From contig CAWCTB010000042.1 of assembly GCA_963798275.1 (NCBI GenBank), positions 32,507 to 96,506 on the forward strand: a DNA stretch of 64,000 nucleotides. The letters run 5' to 3'. The stretch's first letter is position 1; each line of letters opens with the position of its first letter. The notes below the pieces were generated by a model that saw only the letters and a program-made list of their open reading frames with translations, made no database searches and was not told the DNA's origin. Both the position numbers and the translations under genes were made by a program. Below are positions 1 to 9,786 of this stretch, one piece after another. The DNA is from CAWCTB01 sp963798275 (lineage in GTDB: Bacteria; Acidobacteriota; Terriglobia; Terriglobales; Acidobacteriaceae).

Positions 1-318
1 GTAAATCGACGATGTGTCGATGTAGTTCACCCCTAGGTCGAGCGCCTTTTCGATGATGGGCACAGCAACGGCTTCGTTGTTCGGGTGCTCCAGCGCCGCT
101 TGACCGCCGAGGCTGAAGATGCCGACCTTGTATCCGGTTTTGCCCAGATTGCGTGTGGGCATGGCCGCGGTGGTAGCCGGATTCGCGGGAAGAGGCGGCA
201 TGGCGCTGGCCACCTGCGGCAGTGCAGCCGAACCGATCACGGCGGCGGTCATGGCTCCGGAAGCCTTGAGAAAGTCGCGACGATTGCGCTTGGATGAATT
301 GCCGGATTTTTCGGACAT
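1..318 (-). CDS. Tat-exported aldo/keto reductase, N-terminal part
   Basis: Only the first 106 residues lie in the window; the C-terminus continues past position 1. The start at 318 has AGGAG eleven bases upstream. A twin-arginine signal (RRDFLKASG, residues 13-21) precedes a hydrophobic stretch and an Ala-rich cleavage region, so export by the Tat pathway is expected. The mature part opens with RNLGKTGYKVG, the usual first strand of aldo/keto reductases, and reaches NYIDTSSIY, which carries the Asp and Tyr of the catalytic region. Family members reduce carbonyls of sugars or sugar acids with NADPH. It lies downstream of and in the same direction as the uronate isomerase, with a 66-base gap, which suggests a sugar-oxidation role, but the substrate is unknown. 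Confidence 0.85.
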   Translation of the reverse strand, partial: MSEKSGNSSKRNRRDFLKASGAMTAAVIGSAALPQVASAMPPLPANPATTAAMPTRNLGKTGYKVGIFSLGGQAALEHPNNEAVAVPIIEKALDLGVNYIDTSSIY

Positions 319-384
319 GAAAGCGACTCCTAAACAACTGAGAAGAGACAACGACCGAGCGGCACATTCGCCGCTTGTGCGAAA

Positions 385-1843
385 TTATACGCCCCCGGAG
401 TGCTGCTTCCGGCTGCCGAGCGACTGCCTCACAGCCTCGCGTGACGGCAGGTTGAAGTAGCGTTTTGCGTTTCCGTAGCTAACATCGGACACGAGCCTTC
501 CAAGGGTTGCTTCGTCTTCCGGCAACTCGCCACGGGCGACATCTTGTCCCACAACGTCGCACAGAACGCGCCGAAAGTACTCGTGCCGCGGGAACGACAA
601 GAACGAGCGCGAATCGGTGACCATGCCGATGAATCGCGAGAGCAATCCGGCGTTGGAGAACGCCTCCAGTTGTGCCGTGATCCCCTGGCGCTGGTCGAGG
701 AACCACCAGGCGCTGCCGTATTGGATCTTTCCGGGCGCGCCGCCATCCTGGAAGCTTCCGGCCAGCGTAGCGAAAAGATAGTTGTCGCGAGGGTTGGAGT
801 TGTACAGCACCATCTGCGGCAGCGCGTTCTCGCGGGCGAGCAGGTCGAGGTACGCGCTGAGCGCGGCGCCCTGGGGAGCGTCGCCGATGGTGTCGAAGCC
901 GGTGTCGGGTCCGAGCGCTTGGTAAGCGGGAGTGTTGACGTTGCGCGCGGCCCCAAGATGAAGCTGCTTGGTCCAGCCTTTCTCCGCGTCGAGATGGCCG
1001 AAGAAGAGCATCAGGAACGATGCCCATTGTTCCTGCTCCTCGTCGGTGGCCTGTGCACCGTCCAGTGTTTTCTGAAGAATTTTGGCCGCTGTCGCCTCAC
1101 GACAGGGGCTGGCATAACACTGTTCCAGCCCGTGATCCGAGAGCCGGCAGCCGTGGCGATGGAACTCATCATGCCGCGCGCGAAGCGCCTGCAGGAAGCT
1201 GGCGAGATCTCGCACATCGACGTTGGACGCTGCGGAGAGTTGTTCGACGTAGGAACGAAACGACTGCGGATCGCCCAGGCGCAGGGCACGGTCGGGACGA
1301 AACGTTGGCAGCACCTGGAATGGCAGATCAGCTTCGGCGAGCGCTCGATGATGGCACAGATCGTCAACCGGATCGTCCGTGGTGCAGACCATCTCGACTC
1401 GGAACTTCTCCAGAATCGCGCGCGTTGAGAGCCCGCGTCTCAGCGCTTCGTTAGCGATCTCCCAGACGGCGGGTGCGCGTGTGCTCGTCGAGCAAGTCGG
1501 TAATGCCGAAGTACCGGCGGAGTTCAAGGTGGGTCCACACATACAGCGGATTGCGCAGGGTGTAAGGAACGGTACAAGCCCAGGCCAGGAACTTCTCGTA
1601 GGCCGTGGCATCACCGGTGCAACACCGCTCGGCGATGCCGTTGGCGCGCATGGCCCGCCATTTGTAGTGATCGCCTGCCAGCCAGATTTCATACAGGTCG
1701 GCGAAGTGGCGATCGGCTGCGATGTCGGCGGCGCTGAGATGCGTGTGATAGTCGAAGATGGGCTGCGCGGCTGCGTGCTCGTGATAGAGACGCCGTGCGG
1801 TCTCTGTCGTCAGCAGGAAGTCCTCACCGAGAAACTCGTGCAT
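385..1843 (-). CDS. uxaC: Uronate (glucuronate) isomerase, one frame break
   Basis: UxaC converts D-glucuronate to D-fructuronate (and galacturonate to tagaturonate), the first step of hexuronate catabolism in the cytoplasm. The metal-binding DYHTHL motif sits at residues 31-36, and CTTDDPVDDL, also typical of the family, follows in the second half. Added together the parts give about 485 residues, close to the usual 470. The frame changes near 1470: the first part runs to LLDEHT and the second resumes as APAVWEIANEAL, which fits the family if one base is surplus in ACGCGCACC. It is divergent from the LarA-like gene; the 83 bp between their starts (1844-1926) must hold both promoters. Identity is secure; whether the break is real or a sequence error is not. 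Confidence 0.9.
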
Positions 1844-1926
1844 AACACCATGTTCGCCACTCTCGTGGCAGCGCGCAACTGCAATCGCGATCGCACTGCC
1901 CGGAAGAGTGCGACAATAGGGAACTC

Positions 1927-3218
1927 ATGGCGGACGTGATCGAAGGCGCGACGGTCATCGGCAAAGGCTACGCGGAGCGAAGTCTTTCGCGGGACGAGAT
2001 CCACGACATCGTGCGCGAGGCGGCGGCCGAGTTGCGCATCGCGGGCAAGCGGGTGCTGACCCTCATTCCGGATGGAACGCGCACCATGCCCATGCCGCTG
2101 CTGTTCGAGTTGCTGCAGCAGGAGATCGGCGCGCAGGCAGCGGCTTGCGACTATCTGGTCGCGCTGGGCACTCATCCGGCAATGAGCGATGAGCAACTCA
2201 GCTCGCACATCGGCCAACCGGTAGTAAACGGCGTCAGCGGCAGGGCGAAGATCTTCAACCATCGCTGGGAGCGGCCGGAGACGTTCGTCGAGATTGGCGT
2301 CATTCCGGAAGATGTCGTGAACCGAATCTCCGGCGGACTTCTCGCAGTGGAAGTGCCGATTCGCGTCAACCGCCTGGTGCTGGACTACGACCAAATCCTG
2401 ATCTGCGGCCCGGTGTTTCCCCACGAAGTGGTCGGCTTCTCCGGCGGCAACAAGTATCTGTTCCCCGGCATTGGCGGGGCGGAGATCATCAATTGGACCC
2501 ACTGGCTGGGCGCGCTGCTGGGCAGCTACGACATCATCGGAGCCGGTTACACCCCGGTGCGCGAGATGATCGACTATCGCGGCGGGGAAAGTTGCGACTC
2601 CGGTTGCCTGCCTGTCGCTGGTAGTCACGCACGAGGGCGTCTCTGGACTGTATTTCGGCTCGGCACAAGACGCGTGGCAAGCGGCGTCGGAGCTGTCGTC
2701 GCAGAAGCACATCGTGTGGGTCGAGCGCCCGTTTCGGCGCGTGCTCTCGGTGATGCCGCGGCTCTATGACGACCTGTGGACCGCCGCAAAAGGAATGTAC
2801 AAGGTCGAGCCCGCGGTTGCCGATGGCGGCGAAGTCGTCATCTTTGCGCCGCACATCAGCGAGGTCAGCTACACCCACGGAGCCGTTCATCGACGAAGTC
2901 GGCTATCACTGCCGCGACTATTTCCTGGCGCAGTGGGACCGCTTCGCCCACATTCCGCGCGGCGTGCTGGCGCACTCGACGCATCTGAGGGGCAAGGGCA
3001 GCTACGACGCGGCGACCGTGGTGGAAACACCGCGCATCAAGGTGACCCTGGCAACGGGCATTTCCGAGGAGCACTGCCGGCGTCTGAACCTCGGCTACCT
3101 CGATCCCACGACGGTGCAGCCCGACAACTGGCGTAATCGCGAGGACGATGGCATTCTGCTCATTCCCCGCGCCGGCGAGATCCTCTACCGCGTAAAGCCC
3201 TCCGCCGGCGAACCATGA
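1927..3218 (+). CDS. LarA-like nickel-dependent racemase/epimerase, two frame breaks
   Basis: Member of the lactate racemase (LarA, DUF2088) superfamily, whose enzymes use a nickel-pincer cofactor to racemise or epimerise alpha-hydroxy acids. Visible family signatures are PDGTR (48-52), GTHPAMSDEQL with H83, PHEVVGFSGGNKY with H166 and K176 (the Lys that would carry the cofactor), and H192 shortly after. The reading frame changes near 2590 (a GGGG run) and near 2880, each by +1; all three parts match the family and add to about 430 residues. The stop overlaps the start of the transporter (ATGA), so the two are probably co-translated. Context with uxaC, a hexuronate-type transporter and an SDR suggests a sugar acid rather than lactate as substrate; this is inference. 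No LarB, LarC or LarE cofactor genes are in the window. Confidence 0.85.
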
Positions 3219-4528
3219 CGTCGCGCGAGTCGGTCACGGCGAATGCGCGCCCGCCGCAAGCGACCACTGCCATCGGCCATCAACGCTGGCTGGTGTGTGC
3301 CCTGCTCTTCTTCGCCACCACCATCAACTACATGGACCGGCAGGTGATCGGCCTGCTCAAGCCGGTGCTGCAAACCCATCTTGGCTGGTCAGAGATCGGC
3401 TACGGCAATATCGTGCTGGCGTTTCAGTTGGCTTACGCCGCCGGCCTGTTGCTGATGGGCCGCCTGATGGATTGGCTCGGTACGCGTCGCGGATTTTCTT
3501 TGGCGGTATTGGTGTGGAGTGCGGCGGCCATGGCACATGCCGCAGCGCGATCGGTGGTTCAGTTCGCGGCGGCGCGGTTCGCGCTCGGCTTGGGCGAATC
3601 CGGCAACTTTCCCGCCTCGATCAAGACGATCGCGGAGTGGTTTCCCAAGCGCGAGCGTGCCCTGGCCACCGGGATGTTCAACTCAGGCGCGAACATCGGG
3701 GCGATCGTCACGCCGCTGGTCATCCCCTGGCTCACCTACCGCTTTGGATGGCAGATGGCCTTCATTGCGACCGGCGGGCTGGGCCTGCTGTGGTTGGTTG
3801 CCTGGCTCGCGTTCTATCGCCGGCCGGAGGAGCAGGCGCATCTTTCGGCTGCGGAACTGGCGTACATCCGCAGCGATCCGCCAGAGCCGGAGATCGCGAA
3901 AGTGCCGTTGCGCGCCATCGTTGGGCACCGTGAGGCCTGGGCCATCGCGGCAGGCCGGTTCTTCACCGATCCCATCTGGTACGTGTACCTGTTCTGGGCG
4001 CCCGATTTCCTGAGTCGCACCCACCACGTCGACCTGCGCGGCATGGCGCTGCCGCTGTTCGTCATTTATACCGGCGCATCGCTGGGGAGCATCGCCGGAG
4101 GCTGGCTGTCGTCGTTCTTGCTGCGCCGTGGCTGGAGCCTGAACCGAAGCCGCAAGACCGCGCTGCTGGTATGCGCGCTGGCGGTAATGCCGGTCATGGT
4201 TGCGGCGTTCGCGCACAGCCTATGGACGACAGCGTTGCTGATTGCACTGGCCGCGGGCGCCCATCAGGGATGGTCGGCCAATCTGTATACGCTTGCTTCC
4301 GACATGTTTCCCCGCGCCGCCGTGGGCAGCGTGGTGGGATTCGGCAGCATGGTGGGATCGATAGGCGGCATGTTCGCTGCCGAAGCGGTGGGGATAATTC
4401 TGCAGTGGACGGGATCGTACGTGCCCGTATTCGTGATCGCCGGCTCGGCTTACCTCGTCGCGTTCGCGCTGGTGCAGGCGCTCGCGCCGAAGGTGGAGAT
4501 GGTGAGTTTAGTGAATAGTGGACAGTGA
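3215..4528 (+). CDS. MFS transporter, hexuronate (ExuT/ACS) type
   Basis: Intact 437-residue protein with about 12 hydrophobic segments. The opening FFATTINYMDRQVIG and the loop GRLMDWLGTRRGFSLA are typical of the anion:cation symporter branch of the major facilitator superfamily, which includes ExuT and GudP. It would import a hexuronate or related aldonate with protons or sodium across the inner membrane. The start codon overlaps the stop of the LarA-like gene by four bases, so import and the racemase are likely coupled in one transcript. The last codons (VNSGQ) come from the AGTGAATAGTG repeat that follows. The exact sugar acid is inferred from the neighbours. Confidence 0.88.
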   Translation: MTSRESVTANARPPQATTAIGHQRWLVCALLFFATTINYMDRQVIGLLKPVLQTHLGWSEIGYGNIVLAFQLAYAAGLLLMGRLMDWLGTRRGFSLAVLVWSAAAMAHAAARSVVQFAAARFALGLGESGNFPASIKTIAEWFPKRERALATGMFNSGANIGAIVTPLVIPWLTYRFGWQMAFIATGGLGLLWLVAWLAFYRRPEEQAHLSAAELAYIRSDPPEPEIAKVPLRAIVGHREAWAIAAGRFFTDPIWYVYLFWAPDFLSRTHHVDLRGMALPLFVIYTGASLGSIAGGWLSSFLLRRGWSLNRSRKTALLVCALAVMPVMVAAFAHSLWTTALLIALAAGAHQGWSANLYTLASDMFPRAAVGSVVGFGSMVGSIGGMFAAEAVGIILQWTGSYVPVFVIAGSAYLVAFALVQALAPKVEMVSLVNSGQ

Positions 4529-4677
4529 ATAGTGAGCAGTGGGAAGTCTAGTGAATCGGCCAAAGGCGATATCGGGCAGTCTCGAGATGCACACCCCTCA
4601 GATAATCAGCGGATGGCGAATGGCCGTTAGCATCTCAGCGCTATCCACTATCCACTAATCACTATTCACTACTACTG
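4509..4677. repeat. AGTGAATAGTG-type repeats, inverted, between convergent genes
   Basis: Bases 4509-4540 hold AGTGAATAGTG and degenerate copies of it in tandem; 4641-4677 hold the same unit in inverted orientation (CACTATTCACTA). The 3' ends of both flanking genes (the MFS gene at 4528 and the SDR gene at 4672) lie inside the repeat arms. The arms could pair in RNA or single-stranded DNA. No other feature is seen in the 143-bp spacer. Confidence 0.75.
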
Positions 4678-5448
4678 ATTCACCCCGCTGGCGAGGAAGC
4701 CTCCGTCGACCGTAATCACCTCTCCGTTCACATAACTGGCTGCGTCGGACGAGAGAAACACCGCGGCGCCGACCAACTCCTTCACGTCGCCAAAGCGGCG
4801 CAGCGGTGTGCGTGTCATGAACTCACGTCCCCGGGCGGTGCCTTCGAGCAGGCCGCGATTCAGGTCGGTGGGGAACACCCCTGGCGCGATGGCGTTAACA
4901 TTCACTCCCCTGGGTCCCCACTCAATCGCCAGCGACTTCGTGAGTGATGCGACCGCCGCCTTACTCGCAGCATAGGCGGCCACTTCGTAGAGCGCGACGA
5001 AGCTGGCGATCGACGCTATATGAACGATGCGCCCGTAGCCGCGCTCGAGCATATGGCGTCCGAAGACCTGCGCCGCGCGCAGCGTGCCGGTCAGGTTGGT
5101 GTCGAAGATGGCGTTCCAGTCACTCTCCGCGAAGTCGAGCGTGGGCGCACGCTTGGTACGGCCAGCACAGTTGACCAGGATCTCGACCTTGCCGAAGGCG
5201 GCAACGGTTTCGCGGAGCAGCTTCTCCAGGCTGGAGCGGTCGGCTACATCGGAAGGACATCGCAATGAGCGACGGCCGATCGCTTCGATGTCGCGCGCTA
5301 CGCTGTCGACAAGGTCTGCACGGCGGCCGGTAGGCACCACATCGGCGCCAGCCTCTGCCAGTCCGAGGGCGAGCGCGCGGCCGATGCCGCTGGTGGCGCC
5401 GATGACGACTGCGGTCTTGCCAGTGAGATCGAGGGCTGCAAGGGGCAT
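4672..5448 (-). CDS. SDR-family oxidoreductase, gluconate/ketogluconate dehydrogenase type
   Basis: Classical short-chain dehydrogenase of 258 residues: the nucleotide-binding motif GATSGIGRALA starts at residue 17, NCAGR follows in the fourth strand region, and the catalytic Ser (IASIASF) and Tyr-Lys (YAASK) are present. Overall it resembles 2-deoxy-D-gluconate 3-dehydrogenase (KduD) and gluconate 5-dehydrogenase (IdnO), NAD(P)-dependent cytoplasmic enzymes of sugar-acid breakdown. It is convergent with the transporter and close to the uronate genes. Exact substrate cannot be set from sequence alone, because this SDR subfamily is broad. Confidence 0.85.
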   Translation of the reverse strand: MPLAALDLTGKTAVVIGATSGIGRALALGLAEAGADVVPTGRRADLVDSVARDIEAIGRRSLRCPSDVADRSSLEKLLRETVAAFGKVEILVNCAGRTKRAPTLDFAESDWNAIFDTNLTGTLRAAQVFGRHMLERGYGRIVHIASIASFVALYEVAAYAASKAAVASLTKSLAIEWGPRGVNVNAIAPGVFPTDLNRGLLEGTARGREFMTRTPLRRFGDVKELVGAAVFLSSDAASYVNGEVITVDGGFLASGVNQ

Positions 5449-5612
5449 GGGGAACGCACCTCCGATGCTAGAGCATACAACTTGAGATTAGGACACTACC
5501 GAAATCTGTGTCTCATTGACGCGTCGCTCGCGGCTGCTGAATCGTTAGGTGCCGGGATTTGCCAAACAGCATCCCGAAGTCGCAGCATTGTCTTAGTAAG
5601 GAGGTGCATCGT

Positions 5613-8045
5613 ATGAGTACGTCTGCCCCAGCCGCCGAGCTTGAAACTTTGAGTGCCTACGGTAACGCCCGATCGACCGTCAAAGGCACGCCCCTCGGCC
5701 CCGACGAATTACGCAAGACGGACGCTTATTGGCGGGCTTGCAATTATCTCAGCCTCGGAATGATCTACCTGCTCGACAATCCCCTGCTCACGGAGCCACT
5801 ACGCCCCGAGCAAATCAAGAACCGGCTGCTCGGACATTGGGGATCGAGCCCCGGACTGTCATTCATTTATGTCCATCTCAATCGACTGATCAAGAAATAT
5901 GACCTCGACATGATCTTTCTTGCCGGCCCGGGGCACGGCGCGCCCGGCGTGTTAGGCCCTGGATATCTGGAGGGAACGTATTCCGAGGTGTATCCCGACA
6001 AGAGCGAAGATTTCGAGGGCCTGCGCGAGTTCTTCAAGCAGTTTTCGTTTCCCGGAGGCATTGGAAGCCACTGCACCCCCGAAACTCCGGGCTCCATCCA
6101 CGAAGGCGGAGAGCTTGGCTACGTGCTCTCGCACGCGTGTGGGGCGGCGTTCGACAATCCTGAGTTGATCGTCGCCGCGGTGGTGGGAGACGGCGAATCG
6201 GAGACCGGCCCGCTGGCGACATCCTGGCACATCAATAAGTTTTTAAACCCTCAACGCGATGGCGCGGTGCTTCCGATCTTCCATCTCAACGGCTACAAGA
6301 TCAACAATCCGACCTTGCTGGCGCGCATTCCGCATGAAGAGCTGGAAAGCCTGCTGCGCGGCTACGGATGGACACCTTACTTTGTCGAAGGCTCCGACCA
6401 TGACAGCATGCACCAGGCAATGGCAGCTACGGTGGAGCATTGTGTTCTCGAGATCAAGAACCTCCAGAAAGAGGCCCGCACGAATCATGTCCTCAATCGT
6501 CCCCATTGGCCGATGATCGTGCTGCGCTCTCCCAAGGGGTGGACGGCTCCGCGCGAAGTCGAAGGCCACAAGCTGGAAGGCTTCTGGCGGGCTCATCAGG
6601 TGCCACTGCCGAACGTAAAGAAGGACCCGGTGCAGCTCCAGACCCTGGAAAGCTGGATGCGTTCGGAGCGTCCCGAGGAGCTCTTCGATGGCCACGGCAG
6701 GTTCGCCGCCGAGTTCCGCGAACTGGCGCCCACCGGCACGCGGCGCATGAGCGCAAATCCTCACACCAACGGTGGCCGGGTGAAGAAAGCCTTGCGCCTG
6801 CCCGACTTCCGCCAGTACGGCATCAAGTTCGAGAAGCCCGGTCAATTGCAGGCTGAGAATACCCGGCCGCTGGGCGTTTTCTTGCGCGACGTGATGAAGA
6901 TGAACATGAGCAACTTCCGCGTCTTCGGTCCCGACGAAAACACATCCAACAAGCTGGATGCGATTTACCAGGTCAGCAAGAAATTCTGGATCGAGGAGTT
7001 CTTCCCCGAAGATCTGGATGGCGGCGAGTTGTCGAGCGATGGCCGGGTCATGGAGATGCTGAGCGAACACACCATGGAGGGCATGCTGGAAGGCTACCTT
7101 CTGACAGGACGCCACGGCTTCTTCTCGACCTACGAGTCGTTCGTGCACGTGATCGACTCGATGTTCAACCAGCACGCCAAGTGGCTGGAAATTTGCAGCC
7201 ACTTGTCATGGCGCGAGTCGATCGCCTCGCTGAACCTGCTGATCACATCGACCGTGTGGCGGCAGGACCACAACGGCTTCACTCATCAGGATCCCGGCTT
7301 CCTCGATGTGGTGGTCAACAAGAGCGCCAATGTAACCCGCATTTACCTGCCGCCCGATGTTAACTCGCTCTTGTCCGTATCCGATCACTGCCTGCGCAGC
7401 CAGAACTACGTCAACGTGATCGTCTGCGACAAGCAGATGCACTTGCAGTACATGGATATGGACGCGGCGATTACCCATTGCACCAAGGGAATTGGCATTT
7501 GGGACTGGGCGAGCAACGATGAAGGTGGGGAACCTGACGTGGTGATGGCATCCGCCGGCGACATCCCCACGCAGGAAGCCCTGGCAGCAACTGTGCTGTT
7601 GCGCGAAGAGTTCCCGGACATCAAGATCAGGTTCATCAACGTCATCGATCTGTTTAAGATGCAGCCCAGCACGGAGCATCCTCACGGGCTGCCGGATCGC
7701 GACTTCGACTCCCTGTTCACCCTGGACAAACCGGTCATTTTCAACTTCCACGGCTACCCCTGGCTGATTCACCGGCTGGCCTACCGGCGCCATAACCACG
7801 ACAACATGCATGTGCGCGGCTACAAGGAGAAGGGCAACATCAACACGCCGCTGGAGCTGGCGATCAACAACAACATCGACCGCTTCAGCCTCGCGATGGA
7901 TGCAATTGACCGCGTCCCCAGGCTGCAGAGGATTGGGGGACATGCCAAGGAGCGTTTCCTGAATCAGCAAATCGAATGCCGCAATTACGCACACGAGCAC
8001 GGCATCGACAAGCCGGAGGCGGCGGGCTGGGTGTGGCCGTACTGA
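5613..8045 (+). CDS. xfp: Xylulose-5-phosphate/fructose-6-phosphate phosphoketolase
   Basis: Thiamine-diphosphate enzyme splitting xylulose-5-P (or fructose-6-P) with phosphate into acetyl-phosphate and glyceraldehyde-3-P (or erythrose-4-P). The start at 5613 is chosen over an in-frame ATG at 5559 because AAGGAGG lies nine bases upstream. The 810-residue length is normal for the family. Signatures include GPGHGAPG (105-112) and the thiamine-diphosphate motif GDGESETGP (192-200). The gene is intact. It ends nine bases from the convergent acetate kinase, the next enzyme of the pathway, so the two are adjacent although not in one operon. Confidence 0.97.
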   Translation: MSTSAPAAELETLSAYGNARSTVKGTPLGPDELRKTDAYWRACNYLSLGMIYLLDNPLLTEPLRPEQIKNRLLGHWGSSPGLSFIYVHLNRLIKKYDLDMIFLAGPGHGAPGVLGPGYLEGTYSEVYPDKSEDFEGLREFFKQFSFPGGIGSHCTPETPGSIHEGGELGYVLSHACGAAFDNPELIVAAVVGDGESETGPLATSWHINKFLNPQRDGAVLPIFHLNGYKINNPTLLARIPHEELESLLRGYGWTPYFVEGSDHDSMHQAMAATVEHCVLEIKNLQKEARTNHVLNRPHWPMIVLRSPKGWTAPREVEGHKLEGFWRAHQVPLPNVKKDPVQLQTLESWMRSERPEELFDGHGRFAAEFRELAPTGTRRMSANPHTNGGRVKKALRLPDFRQYGIKFEKPGQLQAENTRPLGVFLRDVMKMNMSNFRVFGPDENTSNKLDAIYQVSKKFWIEEFFPEDLDGGELSSDGRVMEMLSEHTMEGMLEGYLLTGRHGFFSTYESFVHVIDSMFNQHAKWLEICSHLSWRESIASLNLLITSTVWRQDHNGFTHQDPGFLDVVVNKSANVTRIYLPPDVNSLLSVSDHCLRSQNYVNVIVCDKQMHLQYMDMDAAITHCTKGIGIWDWASNDEGGEPDVVMASAGDIPTQEALAATVLLREEFPDIKIRFINVIDLFKMQPSTEHPHGLPDRDFDSLFTLDKPVIFNFHGYPWLIHRLAYRRHNHDNMHVRGYKEKGNINTPLELAINNNIDRFSLAMDAIDRVPRLQRIGGHAKERFLNQQIECRNYAHEHGIDKPEAAGWVWPY

Positions 8046-8054
8046 GCCCCCACA

Positions 8055-9299
8055 TCACGAGGGATGTGGCTGGCCAAGTATGACCCGCACAGTGTCGCGG
8101 GCGATGAGCAACTCCTCGTCGGTGGGGATGGCATAGGCGAGTAGACGGGAATCGTCGGTGCTGATGAGACCTTCGCGGGCAACCGTCTGCTCATTTTTCG
8201 CGGCGTCGAGCTTGAGACCGGCCCACTCCATGCCGGCGCAGATGCGGGCGCGGATCTCCGGCGAGTTCTCTCCGATGCCGCCGGTGAAGATGACCGCGTC
8301 GGCGCCGCCCATGCAGGCGAGAAATGCGCCGATATACTTGCGGGCGCGGTAGCAGAAGACCTCGATCGCCAATTGCACGCGCCGATCGTCGTTCTCCTTC
8401 AGCTCGGCCTGCAACATCCGCATGTCGTTGGTCAGCCCGGAGATGCCTAGCAGACCCGACTGCGTATTCAGCAGCGTATCGACCTCGGAAGCCGACATCC
8501 CTTCTTTCGTCGCAATCAGATTCACGATCGCGGGGTCGAGGTCGCCGGAGCGCGTGCCCATCACCAGGCCCTCCAGCGGCGTCATGCCCATGGAGGTGTC
8601 CACCGAATTCCCGCCTTTGATTGCGTCCGCGGAACAGCCGTTTCCCAGATGCAGGGTGATGATGTTGGTCTGCTCGCGGGTCAGCCCGCGCAAGGCGCGG
8701 TAACGAAACGCGACGTAACGATGCGAAGTGCCGTGGAAGCCGTAGCGGCGGATGCGGTGCCGCCGATAGAGGTGATACGGGACAGCGTAAAGATAAGCCT
8801 GCTCGGGAATCGAATGATGGAACGAAGTGTCGAACACGGCCACCTGGGGAACGTCCTTGCCAAACAGCTCTCGCGCCGCCAGGATGCCCTTGATGTTGTT
8901 GGGATTGTGCAGCGGCGCCAGATCGATGCAGTCTTCGATGCCCTGCAGCACCTTGCTGTCGATGAGGGCGGACTCGGTGAACAGCTCGCCGCCGTGCACC
9001 ACGCGATGCCCAACCGCGTGAATGTCGCCCGAACTCTTGATCTCGGAAATCCCCGATTTATCGGAGGCGATGTAGCGAACGATGTAGTCCAATGCCGCCG
9101 CAATGTCACGCAGGGGCGCAGTGAACTTCTGCTTCGGGCCGTCGCCCTTTTGGAAGGTGATGATCGCCTCCCCGCCGATGCGCTCCACCTCGCCGCGGCA
9201 AAGCCGTTCATCCTGATACTGCCTGATGCGCTCCAGATCGGTGGCGATAACTTGAAACTTCAGGCTGGAGCTTCCGGAGTTGAGGATGAAGACGTTCAT
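8055..9299 (-). CDS. ackA: Acetate kinase
   Basis: Transfers phosphate from acetyl-phosphate to ADP, giving acetate and ATP. The start at 9299 (MNVFILNSGSSSLKF) is the family N-terminus; an open frame extends upstream to 9530 but has no family similarity. The 414 residues are slightly longer than the usual 400. Visible motifs are NSGSSSLKF, GHRVVHGG and FDTSFHHSIP, all ASKHA-fold acetate kinase signatures. It faces the phosphoketolase tail to tail, so acetyl-phosphate made by that enzyme can be turned into ATP here. No phosphotransacetylase gene lies nearby. Confidence 0.96.
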   Translation of the reverse strand: MNVFILNSGSSSLKFQVIATDLERIRQYQDERLCRGEVERIGGEAIITFQKGDGPKQKFTAPLRDIAAALDYIVRYIASDKSGISEIKSSGDIHAVGHRVVHGGELFTESALIDSKVLQGIEDCIDLAPLHNPNNIKGILAARELFGKDVPQVAVFDTSFHHSIPEQAYLYAVPYHLYRRHRIRRYGFHGTSHRYVAFRYRALRGLTREQTNIITLHLGNGCSADAIKGGNSVDTSMGMTPLEGLVMGTRSGDLDPAIVNLIATKEGMSASEVDTLLNTQSGLLGISGLTNDMRMLQAELKENDDRRVQLAIEVFCYRARKYIGAFLACMGGADAVIFTGGIGENSPEIRARICAGMEWAGLKLDAAKNEQTVAREGLISTDDSRLLAYAIPTDEELLIARDTVRVILGQPHPS

Positions 9300-9786
9300 A
9301 GGGGGAGTTCTCTTTCGTCTGCGCGACGATGCAGTCATTCTAACGGGTAGCGCAACACGCCTGGGCACGCTTATCGGAGCCCGTCTTTTCGCCGGAAGCC
9401 TGGACGAATAATCGTGCTTAGGACTAGCGCGAGGAAGCATTGGCTTTCCGGGAAAGGTCTGACGCAACGTTCCCCAGCCAGGGTGAGCATTTAGGTGGTT
9501 ATCAGAGATAAACAGTAAGTGCCATGTCAATGGGGCACGTGAGTGCCGATCCCCTGCTTTTCGCTAGCAGCAGCGAAAAAGGTGGCGCAACTACCGCCTT
9601 TGGGGGATAATCGCACCTGCACGTTGTCCTCCCCTGCGGCCCAGTACCCAGTATAGGATTGACAGATTTAGAAAACTGACACGATAGTATTCGCGGCGCT
9701 CTATGTGTGTCGAAGCGGTCGACTTCGACAGGGGCGTACTGAACAACCGATTTGTTCTTGCTTTGCCAACCTTAGTGAGGAGACGA
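9300..9786. promoter_or_regulatory. Intergenic region between ackA and a PEP-CTERM gene
   Basis: This 487-bp spacer separates divergent genes. A TTGACA at 9659-9664 followed by GATAGT (9683-9688) at 18-base spacing is a plausible sigma-70 promoter for the PEP-CTERM gene. The stretch TATTCGCGGCGCTC (9688-9701) recurs with one change at 13987-14000 upstream of another exported or membrane protein gene. Nothing else is recognisable. Confidence 0.4.

Noticed and set aside
544..1428. Long plus-strand frame opposite uxaC, and similar antisense frames opposite lon, hyuA, xfp, the TonB receptor and the VOC-SpoIIE gene
   Set aside because: They mirror well-supported genes and have no recognisable domains or ribosome-binding sites.
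4509..4545. CRISPR-like short direct repeats
   Set aside because: Units are about 11 bases, degenerate and without spacers of even length; no cas genes in the window.
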